64,000 bases of DNA from Capillidium heterosporum (lineage: Eukaryota; Entomophthoromycota; Entomophthoromycetes; Entomophthorales; Capillidiaceae): positions 62,001 to 126,000 of the forward strand of contig WBMQ01000016.1 in assembly GCA_016630905.1 (NCBI GenBank), written 5' to 3'. A program made the position numbers and the translations under genes. Each line of letters begins with the position of its first letter. Within the stretch, counting starts at the first letter, position 1. Below the pieces are notes generated by a model. That model saw nothing but the letters and a program-made list of their open reading frames with translations, ran no database searches and was not told the DNA's origin. Below, piece after piece: positions 53,554-64,000 of this stretch.

Positions 53554-55377
53554 CTAATCCATACTGTCAAATTCTTCCCCTAAATCTACCTCCTCAGCTC
53601 GGGCTAACATGAGAGCCATATTCAAACTTTCGTAAGCCAACCCATAATAAACCTTCATCTGGTTTAAAATTCGTAGAATAGCCTTGACATTCATTAAAGC
53701 TCTTTGAGCGACCTTTCTATCTTTAGATTTGCAGTTTTTTATCTGATGGAAGGTCACCGTACCAATGGCTGGGAATTTATAAGTCATGCCGCTGCAGTAG
53801 ATAAAGTTTCCCAATCCAAGTGCGACCTCCATTGCTTTGTCAGATGCTTGGTTGGCTTTATGGTCAAAGTATGCTTTGAGGCCATTTTGCTTGACCTTGC
53901 TGAAGATTTGATAGAGGCTGAGCTTAGTCGATTGGCATATGAGGCGTAGATTTAAGATAAAGGGTTTGGCTATTTCTTGAGTCCGTTTCCTTTTGCTATT
54001 GGTTAGCATTTCGAACTGGATGATAGCTCTAGCGTCCCAAAGATCGAGATGGTAAGATGATGCAAGAGTGAGGTAGTGCATTTCTTCGACCTTATCAGGA
54101 GGTACAACTTCAGTAAGCTTGATTTTACGTAGAATGAGGTACATGAGCTGGCAGAGCTGTGAAAAAAGTTTGGTGTAGAGACAACTGCATTCCATAGTAA
54201 ATTGGTAAGTCTCATCGATCTCACCTTCCAAATAATCCATAGAGTTTAGCTTAGGATAAGGCTGATTAGCAAGTCTAATGTCATGACTTAGGACCCCGTT
54301 TGAGCCATACCCATAAATCTTATCAGAGATGTGACACCACCACCACAAACGTAAACGCAACTCTTTAGTTTCTTGATCGGTACCAGGTTTGGGATCATGG
54401 TCCAAACCTAAACAGTAACCCATACGTATGGCCTTACCTAAATCGAAAAAGCCTCTACTGAAGCTTTTGGGATTGTGCTGGAGGTTGCATGTTATAAGCA
54501 ATGCACTACATGTGTCCAAGCTACAGGTCAAATACGACTCCTTCAAAAATTGGGAAGCTTTATCGCTGAACCAATCACGTATGTTGTCGGAAATATGGGG
54601 TAGGTAGCCACATCCTACCGAGCATATGGTGTTGGTAAGTATGGGGGAGTGTTTTTCAAAGTTTTGCACTATTGACCTCCTATTGACGACTGGAAGGTAG
54701 GGATGGAAGAACTGAAAGTATGCTCGTATGCACATGTCGGTTACCGAAGCTGCTACCAACCTATCCTGCAAACTCTGTACATCAATCAAGGTGGTTATTG
54801 GAGGTAGACAGGCTGGGTTAAATGGTTTACGGTCCAAGTACATGCGGTTCAAGTTATCTGGTTTGGAGAAGTGGACAACATACATGGTTAGAAATTTGGC
54901 TACTGGGGTCGCGCCGTAGTAGTCTATGTTACCACTAGTACTTACATATACCTTTTGGTTCTTGTCAAAGGTTGTGCTGTTGAACAAAGTCATCAGCAAA
55001 TCAAACTTTGAGTTGACTTGATCCGATTTCAAGCTAGTTTCTATCGCCCTTTTGATATCCTTGGGATGGTAGATTAAAATTTTACCTTGGTCCAGATCAA
55101 TTTTATCGTTTAAGCTGCTTGGCTTGATAACTTCCAAACCGTATTCATCATGTGAAATTGGTGTATGGTTGGTATAGTTGATAATCATTTTGAAATTGAA
55201 TATAATGCGCTTAAGTTTTAGAACAGGCTTCTTACTCCTTACCTTTGATACGAAGGTGTAACCACATCTATAACCAAAGTTGGCACATTGAATACATAAA
55301 GGCACAGCGCGGTCACAGCTGATCTTACGTCTTCTACAAGTATCGCAGGCATACTTTGAAGTTATTGGGTGGCACAT
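53554..55377 (-). CDS. Zn(II)2Cys6 fungal transcription factor, copy 1
   Basis: Gal4-type DNA-binding regulator, 607 residues, one exon. The binuclear zinc cluster is at residues 10-40: C-D-T-C-R-R-R-K-I-S-C-D ... P-L-C-I-Q-C ... C, six Cys with normal spacing. A basic stretch follows. From about residue 200 there is a Fungal_trans (PF04082) middle region: F-F-H-P-Y-L-P-V-V-N, A-I-R-M-G-Y-C-L-G-L-D-H-D-P and L-R-L-R-L-W-W-W-C-H-I-S-D-K. The end is hydrophobic and acidic. The zinc-cluster loop is standard, so CGG-type sites are likely bound. A tandem paralogue follows at 56.1 kb. TATAAATA at 55469-55476 (minus) is a possible promoter box. Confidence 0.94.
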   Translation of the reverse strand: MCHPITSKYACDTCRRRKISCDRAVPLCIQCANFGYRCGYTFVSKVRSKKPVLKLKRIIFNFKMIINYTNHTPISHDEYGLEVIKPSSLNDKIDLDQGKILIYHPKDIKRAIETSLKSDQVNSKFDLLMTLFNSTTFDKNQKVYVSTSGNIDYYGATPVAKFLTMYVVHFSKPDNLNRMYLDRKPFNPACLPPITTLIDVQSLQDRLVAASVTDMCIRAYFQFFHPYLPVVNRRSIVQNFEKHSPILTNTICSVGCGYLPHISDNIRDWFSDKASQFLKESYLTCSLDTCSALLITCNLQHNPKSFSRGFFDLGKAIRMGYCLGLDHDPKPGTDQETKELRLRLWWWCHISDKIYGYGSNGVLSHDIRLANQPYPKLNSMDYLEGEIDETYQFTMECSCLYTKLFSQLCQLMYLILRKIKLTEVVPPDKVEEMHYLTLASSYHLDLWDARAIIQFEMLTNSKRKRTQEIAKPFILNLRLICQSTKLSLYQIFSKVKQNGLKAYFDHKANQASDKAMEVALGLGNFIYCSGMTYKFPAIGTVTFHQIKNCKSKDRKVAQRALMNVKAILRILNQMKVYYGLAYESLNMALMLARAEEVDLGEEFDSMD

Positions 55378-55468
55378 CTTACCAACTTACCACTAGAGTA
55401 TAAGACTAACTTGCCGATGTTTTCCCAAATGAAAATAATTATCAAACCTAAATTATGGTATGATTTAC

Positions 55469-55476
55469 TATTTATA
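55469..55476 (-). promoter_or_regulatory. Possible TATA box of Zn2Cys6 regulator copy 1
   Basis: TATAAATA on the minus strand, 91 nt before the ATG at 55377. Slightly far, hence moderate confidence. Confidence 0.45.
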
Positions 55477-56139
55477 GTCTCTAATGGTTGAGAAAGCTGG
55501 GTTTCTAATAGAAAATTTAAGGTATGTAAATAAAATGAGTAATGTTTCTGATTTGGAAAAATTAAAAGCTTAATTCACAAGATTCAGGACACTAGAAAAA
55601 GTTATTGCTTTCAAAGTTAGCTTGTTGTTTTAGCTTTTCCAAATAGGTAGAAGCTGACCCCTTCAATTTGAATTTTTCAAAATTATTTTTACATCCAACC
55701 CCTAATATTATAAGTAAAAACCATATATACAAACGTTTGAGAAGTTGTTTGGCTATATATATATCCAGCAACTATCTCAACCATGACATTTTGGAATAAG
55801 ATCCTGAAATTTAAGATTATGAGACACTATAAACAAACGGGGAATTACTCAAGTTCAAGCTCTTACAGTCCATTATTGGTATATTTAGGAGGGTCCGAAG
55901 TTATAGTTTGGATTTAAAGTAAACTTTTGAAACTTCAAGCTACTTCATATCGCTGTTCCTTTGCTGAATCATATCAATTATCTTCGAAATTTAAGTGTCT
56001 TTACCATATTAGTTACCAAAGATAGTTTACAAAAATACTAAAAAGTACAGTCCTATATATACAATTTAATTGACTACTATTACCTATACCCTATATATAC
56101 CATTTTTAATCTCTAATAAAACATATATGAAAAGTATCT
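55477..56139. other. Intergenic between tandem regulators
   Basis: AT-rich; no remnant of another regulator copy seen. Confidence 0.4.
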
Positions 56140-57978
56140 TCAATTCATCCCCTCAAACTCCATACCCAAATCTACCTTCTCAGCCCGTGCCAACAGCAAA
56201 GCCATATTTAAACTTTCATAAGCTAGCGCGTAATAAACCTTCATAGTATTCAGTACACGCAACAAACTTTTGACATTCTCCAAGGCCTTGCTAGCAACTA
56301 AACGATCCTTAGATTTACAGTTCTTGATCTGATAGAAAATAGCACTGCCCAAAGCAGCAAATTTGTAAGTCATACCACTGTAGTATATATTATTCCCTAA
56401 TGCCAAGGCAACCTCAACAGTTCTATCCGATGCCAAACTAGCTTTCGATTGAAAGTACGCTTTAAGACCGCTTTGCTTGACTTTACCGAAAGTTTGATAG
56501 AGGCACAGTAAAGTCGAATGACATATGAGTCGCAAGTTGAAAATAAAGGTTTCGGCTACTTTTTGGTAAGGTAAATCTTGGCTACTAGCTAGCGCTTCAA
56601 ATTGGACACTAAGGCGACTATCCCAAAGTTCGAGGTGCTGGGCCGAAGCAATAGTTATACGGTACATTTCGTAAACTTTGTCGTCGGGAATAATCTCAGT
56701 AAACTTGATTTTACGGAGTATGAGGTATAATAGTTGGCAAAACTGGGCAAAGAGTTGAGTGTACAAACAGGAGCATCGCATAGTGAACTGGCAGATAGTA
56801 TCAGCTTCATTCTTCAAAACATCCATAGAATTGAACTTGGGGTGCGGTCTGCAAGTAATTCTAACGTCATGGCTAAAGACCCCGTTCATACCAAACCCGT
56901 ACAGCTTATCTATAATATGACACCACCACCAGATCCGAATACGCAACTCTATAGTCTCTTGGTCGGTACCAGGTGGGGGGTCGCGGTCCAAACCTAGTAA
57001 ATACCCCATGCGGATGGCTAAGCCTAAGTTAAAGAAGCCTTTGCCAAAACTTTTGGGATTGTGTTGGAAGTTGGACATGATGAGGAGGGCACTTATGGTA
57101 TCCAAGCTGCATGTGGTAAAGGATTGCTCTAGTAATCTAGTGGAAGTATCGCTGAACCAATCGCGTACGTTATCAGAAACTTGGGGTAGGTAACCACAGC
57201 CTACCGAGCATATGATATTGGTTAGGATAGGAGAGTGCTGCTCCAAATTTTGGACTATTGATCTTCTATTGACGACTGGCAGGTAGGGATGGGAAAACTG
57301 AAAGTAAGCTCTGATACACATATCAATTACTGAGGCTGCTTCCAACTTATTTTGTAGATTTTGTACATCGATCAAGTTGGTTATTGGAGGTAAACAGGCT
57401 GGATTGGGTGGTTTACGGTCCAAGTACATGCGGTTCAAGTTATTTGGTTTGGAGAAGTGAACTACGTACATGGTTAGAAATTTAGCAACTGGAGTGACGC
57501 CATAGTAGTCCATATTTCCAGTAGTAGATATATACACTTTTTGGTTTTTGTCGATAGTAGCATTGTTGAAGAAGGTCATTAGCATGTCGAACTTGGTGTT
57601 GAAGTATTCGGAGGCGAAGCTAGTTCTCAAACCTATTTTCTGGACATCCTTCTGTTTGTAGATTATAAATTTACCTCGACCCAAAGCAATTGCTTCTGTC
57701 GTGCTTTTAAATTTCTCGACTTTTGAATTTACTTCCCCATCTAAAGTTTGTGGTTGATTGGTGAAATCGGAAATACTTTTGGAGTTGAAGGTAATCGGTT
57801 TGGACTTGAGCTTCGGTTTTGAAAAAAACCTCTTACCTCTTTCCTTTGGTACAAAGGTGTAAGTACATTTGTAGTTGAAGTCGGCACATTGGATACATAA
57901 AGGTATAACTCGGTCACAACTGATCTTCCTTTTCCTACAAGTGTCGCATGCGTACTTTGAAGCTCTATTATCAGCCAT
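56140..57978 (-). CDS. Zn(II)2Cys6 fungal transcription factor, copy 2
   Basis: Tandem paralogue of the regulator at 53.6 kb, 612 residues, one exon, same strand. Zinc cluster at residues 9-39: C-D-T-C-R-K-R-K-I-S-C-D-R-V-I-P-L-C-I-Q-C ... C. The linker differs strongly between the copies, while the Fungal_trans region is well conserved (F-S-H-P-Y-L-P-V-V-N-R-R, A-I-R-M-G-Y-L-L-G-L-D-R-D-P, R-I-W-W-W-C-H-I-I-D-K). Both end in A-R-A-E-x-V-D-L-G. Both reading frames are whole, so both regulators are probably used. Targets cannot be told from this window. Confidence 0.94.
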   Translation of the reverse strand: MADNRASKYACDTCRKRKISCDRVIPLCIQCADFNYKCTYTFVPKERGKRFFSKPKLKSKPITFNSKSISDFTNQPQTLDGEVNSKVEKFKSTTEAIALGRGKFIIYKQKDVQKIGLRTSFASEYFNTKFDMLMTFFNNATIDKNQKVYISTTGNMDYYGVTPVAKFLTMYVVHFSKPNNLNRMYLDRKPPNPACLPPITNLIDVQNLQNKLEAASVIDMCIRAYFQFSHPYLPVVNRRSIVQNLEQHSPILTNIICSVGCGYLPQVSDNVRDWFSDTSTRLLEQSFTTCSLDTISALLIMSNFQHNPKSFGKGFFNLGLAIRMGYLLGLDRDPPPGTDQETIELRIRIWWWCHIIDKLYGFGMNGVFSHDVRITCRPHPKFNSMDVLKNEADTICQFTMRCSCLYTQLFAQFCQLLYLILRKIKFTEIIPDDKVYEMYRITIASAQHLELWDSRLSVQFEALASSQDLPYQKVAETFIFNLRLICHSTLLCLYQTFGKVKQSGLKAYFQSKASLASDRTVEVALALGNNIYYSGMTYKFAALGSAIFYQIKNCKSKDRLVASKALENVKSLLRVLNTMKVYYALAYESLNMALLLARAEKVDLGMEFEGMN

Positions 57979-59384
57979 ACTGAATATCTACAACTGCTAT
58001 TCCTATCCAACTTGGGCTACTATTTAAAAAGGTTAAAATTACCTTATACTCAACTTCCCATACTTTGGTATTTAGTCTATCTCCATATAAATTGAACGGT
58101 GACATTTATGTTTGAAATCACGTCCAGCTCTTTGCTAGACTAGGTCGATCTTTAACTATTGCAGTGTCTATTGGTTATAATGAAATGATGAATTAATTTA
58201 ACTAAATTTGTTGATTTAATATGCCTTATTGGTTATAAATGGAAAGGCGCCAATTTCGAAGAACCTATAGAAGTGTAGTAAGTATGGTGTATCCATATGC
58301 CTTCTGGAAAACCTAATTTAAAGGCTGTGACTTCAACCAAATATAGATATAGGCATATTCCAGTATGGTCAAAAATCGTACTTTAATTCTATAGTCTTCC
58401 ATGCTCAATATGCAAAAATAACATTCTTTACTCAAATCTTTGGGAAATTTTCAACTTAATTCCAGTTATATAAACCTAAATCTTCACTACAATTGTATGC
58501 TTTACAAAAGTGTACCATAAATTGTGTTTAGATGGATTACACCTTCAAACTATAATTTCCAAGTGGTTTAAAGTTTAGTGCATGTATGCCCGATAGCATA
58601 GTATTTGTTTCAAATGTGTATATGCAGTTAGGCTTTTGAGTAATTTAGCTTATAAATGGGCATAAATTGACATTTATAGCTACTACTCCATCTTGAAAAT
58701 AGGTGATGATGTAAAAGTCAAGAATTGAGACTATCTAACTTTGTTGAATGTGGCACATTGTATAAAGAAATACACAAAAAACCATCTTAATTCCACTTGA
58801 AGCGCATTTTGATTGTTAGTACCTCCACCTCTTTCAATTATTAATGTAAGGCCGCTGAATACCTTTTCCATTTGATAAAAGTTGATCCAACTTCATTTTA
58901 TAAAACTTATGCAATACGATTCTTGAAATAATCGTACAATTTATTTTAAATTATGGGAAGAATTTAAAAGTTCAAATTGGATTGATAATTTAATAGAAAT
59001 TTGTAATTGTGATTATTGGCAATAACTTTCACTAAAAAGTCCAAGGTTGCCAAGACAATGTAATAAACAAAGATTTGAAGAGTACTCATATACTATAATT
59101 AAATTTATCTCTACATTTACAAAAATTACCAACTTTTGATATAGCACTTTTACATATATTTAAATGAAAGTACTATTTCCTTTGAAAGTATAAAGTGTCG
59201 AATCAGCTTCCAAGATTTAATTGTAGTTCATTTACATATTACTTAAACATTGGTATCTAATTATATATACAGGTAGAAATTTAAACTTTAATGATTAGTT
59301 TATATAAAAATCGAAATTTATATTCAATGTAGGTATAGTTATTAGCATACTAAACCAAGCAAGTCTTTACCTAATTAATACCAA
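57979..59384. other. Intergenic, 1.4 kb
   Basis: AT-rich; nothing recognised up to the LTR target-site duplication at 59385-59389. Confidence 0.4.
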
Positions 59385-59389
59385 GTTGC
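59385..59389. repeat. Target-site duplication, left copy
   Basis: GTTGC, matching 60110-60114 on the other side of the putative LTR. A five-base match alone could be chance; it counts only together with the TG...CA ends. Confidence 0.45.
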
Positions 59390-60109
59390 TGTTGGGAAAC
59401 GTCCACAAGGAACGTTCACCAGCTGGGGTTAGCCAGGGAGCAACGGTAGCCAGGACTCCATAAAGGCTAAGAACGTTGACCATAAGGCTATATAAGGAGG
59501 AGGCTCGGGCTTGTAGCCTAATCCAGAGACGGTGGGCAGATAGGAATACTCCAAGGGTAGCCATCAGGCTAAGGAGCACAGTCGGGTTCATTGGTTCAGG
59601 AGGGTTCTAGGGTTTAGTTCAGATCAATTCGGTTCAGTTCTTTTGTTCGGTTCAGATCAGCGCAACTCTCTACTGTCGAGGGATGCCGATTATCAGTTCT
59701 ACGTTATACTATGCAGGGAGTCTATACTATGCCAATAGTAGAAGAAATATCAAATGATTCAATACGTTTATTTAATAATAACTTAACCTACTACTAAGTT
59801 CACCGTGGGCCTTATATAGGTGACTTGTCTTTAGTAGTTGGTACTTAGGATACTAGTAATTGACGTTTTCCCTAATCCATCAGTAACACTATTCCTCTTG
59901 TTTTCTGGGCATTCGTCATTAACCCAAGAAATGCCAAGGCTGATTTAGAGACAGTCAATGCTAAATAAAACGCTTAATTCATGCTAAAGAGAAAAGAACT
60001 TCTAGCATTGCTAGGATCGATGCCGAACTGGTAATCTATGTGTCCGGAATGTAAAACTGAATTCTAGTTATTAAGTGAAGCTACAGCTGATTAGAAGTAT
60101 TTCCTTACA
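59390..60109. mobile_element. Probable solo LTR of an LTR retrotransposon
   Basis: A 720-bp block that begins TGTTGGG and ends TTACA (TG...CA ends), flanked by the direct repeat GTTGC at 59385-59389 and 60110-60114, the size of a typical 5-bp target-site duplication. Its first 300 bp are clearly richer in G+C than the surrounding DNA. TATA-like boxes at about 59489 and 59813 could belong to a U3 promoter. No internal retroelement genes adjoin it, so it looks like a single LTR left after recombination. The matching target duplication suggests a fairly recent insertion. Family not determined; orientation uncertain. Confidence 0.5.
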
Positions 60110-60114
60110 GTTGC
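60110..60114. repeat. Target-site duplication, right copy
   Basis: GTTGC directly after the CA end of the putative LTR. Confidence 0.45.
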
Positions 60115-60407
60115 ACTATAAAGTAAAACTCGATGTAGGCTGTATTTATGTAGCTAAAGTTTGAGGTAAGCCACCATACTGTAAGCTAAATTTCATTCCT
60201 ATTGGTTTCTTACTAGCTTATAAAGGTACTGTTATTAGCCAGTACTTAACGGTATTTTTCAGCTTATATCAAATTCCACTGTATACGTCATAGTTCTATT
60301 CAAGTTTAATAGTGAAGCCCATAAAGCGAAACTGAGTTGATAAGCTTTCAAATTTCAACTAAATAAAAGTCGAACCGATCAAGCTTATTGAACTCTTATA
60401 CGAAAAG

Positions 60408-62269
60408 ATGTCTATATTAACCTGCCAACGATGCAAGACAGTCGTCAAAAGTCACGAAAGTTTGTTGGATGTCAACGCCTCTACCTACGACCTAATGGCT
60501 AGTAAGTTTGTATCCATACTTTATTATTTTCATTTAAATTTCAAAAGCTATATTGATATCCTTCCTTTTCCAAAATTAAATTAGGTATCGTACCAGCCGA
60601 CAAAGCGGAACGTTTCAAAAGCTTGAAGGAATTAAGTATCCAAGAGGAGGTCGAACCACTAACTTCAAATGGCCAACTTGCATCTAATTCCAACTTCCCA
60701 ACTCCCAACTACAAAGAAGAGCTACAACAATCTTTTGAAAATCCAATGGATTCTTTCGTTCTATTAGGAGCTTCCCAACTCAACGCAGCTGCATTTAATC
60801 CCAACTTAAATTCCAATGACCTTAACCGTACCAAAGACTTTAACTCACCTATACGTAGACGTAACCAGCTCAACAGTGCCGACGAACGTTTAAACCAACC
60901 CAACGAAAATTTGTCGGCAACTTTGATGTGTAGGCAGACTGGATTATTCCACAAACTGGATGTCCAACAAAAACTAATGGATCTACTCAATAGTTCGACG
61001 GCCTTCCAACACCCTTTATGTAACTCATGCTGCCACTTTCTAATAAAGGCGTTGAACGAAAAGTTGGAGGGATTGGAATTGGAACGTAGTCGATTGAAGC
61101 AGTTCAATGAGAAGATTGTGGGGAGTAAAGGAGGGCTAGAAGACTTGGAGACATTGAAGCGGACGGTTGAAGAGGTAATTGTTTATATGTTTTAAATGGT
61201 TAGTTTATTTTACCAATTTAGCTGCGCAGGGACGAGAAAGCTTCCATTGATTCCTTATACCAGTTCGAAAAGCAGTTGGAAAACCTCAAATCCGAAATAA
61301 AAGTTCTGGAGGAGGAATCTAAGGATCTTGATAGGCAGGAGGCTGAGTACCTATTTGAATCGAATATTAAACTAACCGCTTGTTTTGAAAACTTTAGGTA
61401 CTACCAGAAGTTAAATACCGAATGTCTGAAGCAGACCCGAATACTCAAGGAACGCAGTTCAACAGAAGCCAGGTACGAATGCGATCAACTGCAGCTGAGT
61501 TTTTTGCATCGGACTTCCGTCTTGGTAGACCTCTTCCCCATCGATCAAGTCGATGGTGTAGGCACAATAGGTGGCTTGAGGCTAGGAAGGCTAGATCCTG
61601 CCCACCAGGTAGCTTATAACTTTAGTCCCAAAGTTCCGTCCATCTAATCATTTTAAATTCTTATTGATAGACGTCGTGGCCAGAAATTAACGCAGCTTGG
61701 GGCCAGGCTGTTTTAGCTTTACACACGTTAGCCACCTTGAACAAATTCCAGTTCGATGGGTACCTTTCAGCTTTTCCATCATATACTCAATTTTTATTCT
61801 AGGTACCGTCTTCATCCTCACGGTTCTTTCTCCACCATCGAAAAATTGGAAGTTGGCAATCACAGCCTGCCCAATGGGGGTAGCAATAATAATAGTAGTA
61901 CTATGTTGGAGTTGTACTTACCATCCGACGCCACCATCTTTCGAATCTTTTTAATCAACAAATACGATGCTGCTATGAACGCCTACTTGATGTGTCTGGA
62001 TCAGTTGATGAACTACTTTAAAAAGAAGTTTGACAAGAAGTTCGCCTTACCTTACAGGTACTTTTAATCTATATATTTAAACCAAAAAGGTAGCTAATAA
62101 CCCTTTTAAAATTTTATGTAGGATTGAACCAGGATTTATCAATAATATACCGCTCAAGTACCAGTTCAAAGATCTAATTAGTTGGACTAGAGCTTTACGA
62201 TATCTGCTACGACTGTTGAAGGATTTAATTAGTTTCTATACCAAGTACCAGACACCAAGGTTGAAATAG
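60408..62269 (+). CDS. VPS30: Atg6/Vps30 (Beclin-1) homologue
   Basis: Subunit of the class III phosphatidylinositol 3-kinase complexes for autophagy and vacuolar sorting. The ATG at 60408 opens M-S-I-L-T-C-Q-R-C-K-T, a typical N-terminal C-x-x-C. After the first intron come S-F-V-L-L, the BH3-like region motif of the family, and an Asn-rich stretch. A long coiled coil (L-E-L-E-R-S-R-L-K-Q to E-E-S-K-D-L-D-R-Q-E) leads into the BARA domain: G-T-I-G-G-L-R-L-G-R-L, W-P-E-I-N-A-A-W-G-Q-A-V-L, F-D-G-Y-R-L-H-P-H-G-S and L-P-Y-R. The last exon holds W-T-R-A-L-R-Y-L-L-R-L-L-K. Introns of about 45-65 nt interrupt it five times. No frame break and no clear TATA box. Confidence 0.93.
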
Positions 62270-64000
62270 GATTTGAACATTTGAGTTTGAGGCTGGGATT
62301 GAAAGAGTATTGTAAAAAAGAGTGAGGTAGGCCATCCCTTTATCTAAAAACTGACTATCATGTAAACTTATTGAGAATTCCAGAGGAGTTTATTGTACTT
62401 GGGTATAAAAGGCTATGATTGTTTTTACTTTATTACTTATTTTGAAAGACTGCATCACCAACCTTTACGCAACCAGTATAGTCTTGTAACTTCCAACTAC
62501 TTGAGGCTTTATTATTTTTAAAATAAAATCGCTTTGTTGATTTATTTATAGTGAAGTTTTTTGTTATTCTACCTATACGTTTAAAGATTGATAATATCAT
62601 TTCTTTTTTACTCCTCTTTATTTTAATGAATCTTGTCGATGCTATTTAAATAGGGATGGAGCTTTACCGAGCTGGGCTAAAAACTTTAATAGGTAAATAA
62701 TGATACCCGGTAAGGCATTGGGAACTAAAGTAATGGTACCTGTAAGTTGGATTTCTACTATAAAATTTGGTCTTGGAAATAAGAATCCTTATATTTACTT
62801 TCATGGCTGCCTCTATTTCCACCTTGAATATTGACATCATCATCTATCATTATCCTAGGACTTACCAACTTATATTATTTACAAGTTTGCTTGGATATTC
62901 AAACTAAATACCAAAGGTGGTAGAAATTTTGAAACTATTTCTACTCCAGGTTGGAAGTTGGATGTAAGTATACAAGTCAACGTCACCAGAAGCTTACTTG
63001 AACCTAACTTTAGTTTAGTTGACCTACCTCCTATCCTTGCCAACTTCTCTTAAAGTAGGAGAAAAAACTAGCTTTTCTAGTATCACTTATAGTTTCAAAT
63101 GAATATTTCAGTTTGTAAAGGGATATTCATATTTCCTATAATATAAAGCGATTATAGAAGTTTGACATAGGGAGCTGAGAGTTTAAATGAGGATAGGAAC
63201 TGCCAAAGGAATCAAGCTAGTTGTATGGTACGATGTAAAAATTTATTGGGTCGAACTACCTTTCAAATAATATAATTTTGATAGAAAAGGGTGTTAGGTA
63301 AATATGATAATGGTATGCCATCCCAAGGTTAGTTGATTCAGTTTACAATAGCGTAGTTTTTACTACACCTGACATAACCCATGAAATTTAGAACAAGGTA
63401 GTAAAAACATCTTTGTGTATTTATCTTTAAACTATTTTATTCAAGATATAATATGTATTATTTTATTACATATATTAACTAAATCCTGTTGACCCACAAA
63501 TCTATCATGGAAACTATCCATTGACAGTTTGAAAGGTCTCTTCACGCAAACTAGTAATTTTATCGGACTTACTGTTTACACTATTGTCGAATAGTATATC
63601 ATGCTGGAATATAATCAACTATGCTGATTATTGTAAATCCACTTTCTATCCTAAGTAATTTATTTGAATGCCTTGACATATATTACTATAAATTAAATAA
63701 ACCCATAAATCCGATTGAAACTTCCGAAATATCGGATGGGTTTCTGTAGCTTAGCTTGTAAGAAATTGTTTCGACTTGAATGTTTATTAATTTTTGAAAT
63801 TGGACCTGTGAGTCTAGTCAGGACTAAACTACTTGGCATTCCTTCTCACCAAAATATTTCGAGTTACTTGATGAAGCTACCTTGAACTTTGACTTACTGT
63901 TCAATTCAGCTCAAGTATAATTACATGATTTTGCTGAATCAAATAATATTTTATTGGAGTTTTACAAAAGCATGTTTGAATTATAAGTTGCTTTAGCAAA
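62270..64000. other. Intergenic to the right edge
   Basis: 1.7 kb without recognisable gene, RNA or repeat. Strongly AT-rich. Confidence 0.45.

Noticed and set aside
1-64000. CRISPR arrays, rRNA, bacterial-type operons, or biosynthetic backbone genes (PKS/NRPS/terpene)
   Set aside because: None seen; the gene content and introns are eukaryotic, and no repeat-spacer pattern is visible.

Overview
The window reads as nuclear DNA of an AT-rich, intron-dense fungus. Fungal markers are two Zn(II)2Cys6 transcription factors, a Cho1-type phosphatidylserine synthase, a siderophore-transporter-like MFS protein, an Atg6/Vps30 (Beclin) gene, an Ecm4-type glutathione transferase and a Doa4/USP8-like deubiquitinase. 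Introns are mostly 37-60 nt, with GTA... donors and TAG/AAG acceptors. The duplicated F-box/LRR, lipase and acidic-protein genes and the tiny introns would suit an early-diverging lineage such as Zoopagomycota/Entomophthoromycotina, but this placement is a guess.

Layout. 0-3.1 kb: USP8/Doa4-like deubiquitinase (minus, cut by the left edge). 3.8-5.6 kb: GCK-III kinase (plus). 6.9-7.8 kb: decayed coding remnant. 8.0-9.1 kb: 4-hydroxyphenylpyruvate dioxygenase (plus). 10.7-12.6 kb: GH47 alpha-mannosidase copy 1 (plus). 13.3-14.4 kb: Ecm4/omega-like GST (minus). 15.4 kb: tRNA-Ala(UGC). 16.0-16.7 kb: GNAT acetyltransferase. 17.2-18.9 kb: F-box/LRR copy 1. 19.7-21.4 kb: GH47 copy 2 (minus). 22.0-23.1 kb: Mag1-type alkylbase DNA glycosylase. 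23.8-25.4 kb: F-box/LRR copy 2 (minus). 26.1-29.9 kb: two monoglyceride-lipase-like genes around a secreted GDSL protein whose catalytic Ser is Asp. 30.7-31.6 kb: hyperacidic-tail protein. 32.9-34.8 kb: second GCK-III kinase (minus). 35.2 kb: Bet1-type SNARE. 36.5-37.8 kb: membrane RING-H2 protein. 39.0-39.7 kb: phosphatidylserine synthase. 41.7-43.3 kb: MFS transporter. 43.7-45.2 kb: intact F-box/LRR copy 3. 46.3-51.9 kb: gene-poor block with three more members of the acidic family (one broken, one short, one full) and a decayed small secreted-protein gene. 53.6-58.0 kb: tandem Zn2Cys6 regulators. 59.4-60.1 kb: probable solo LTR. 60.4-62.3 kb: Atg6/Beclin. 62.3-64 kb: no gene seen.

Two gene classes interleave. 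Core genes (deubiquitinase, kinases, SNARE, Atg6, PS synthase) have introns and no clear TATA box. Many accessory or metabolic genes have few or no introns and a TATAAA-type box about 40-90 nt before the ATG. Six families have two to four members inside 64 kb, at different stages of decay.

The most novel candidate is the acidic-tail family. It has a conserved core of about 110 residues whose strand/helix order resembles a restriction-endonuclease-like (PD-(D/E)XK) fold, with the usual E-x-K replaced by M-C-Q, followed by long Glu/Asp tails. Also notable are a 9-nt microexon coding the D-I-K of the catalytic loop in both kinases, an intron directly after the ATG in both kinases, two introns present in only one GH47 paralogue, and six apparent frameshifts in five genes that are all one extra base.
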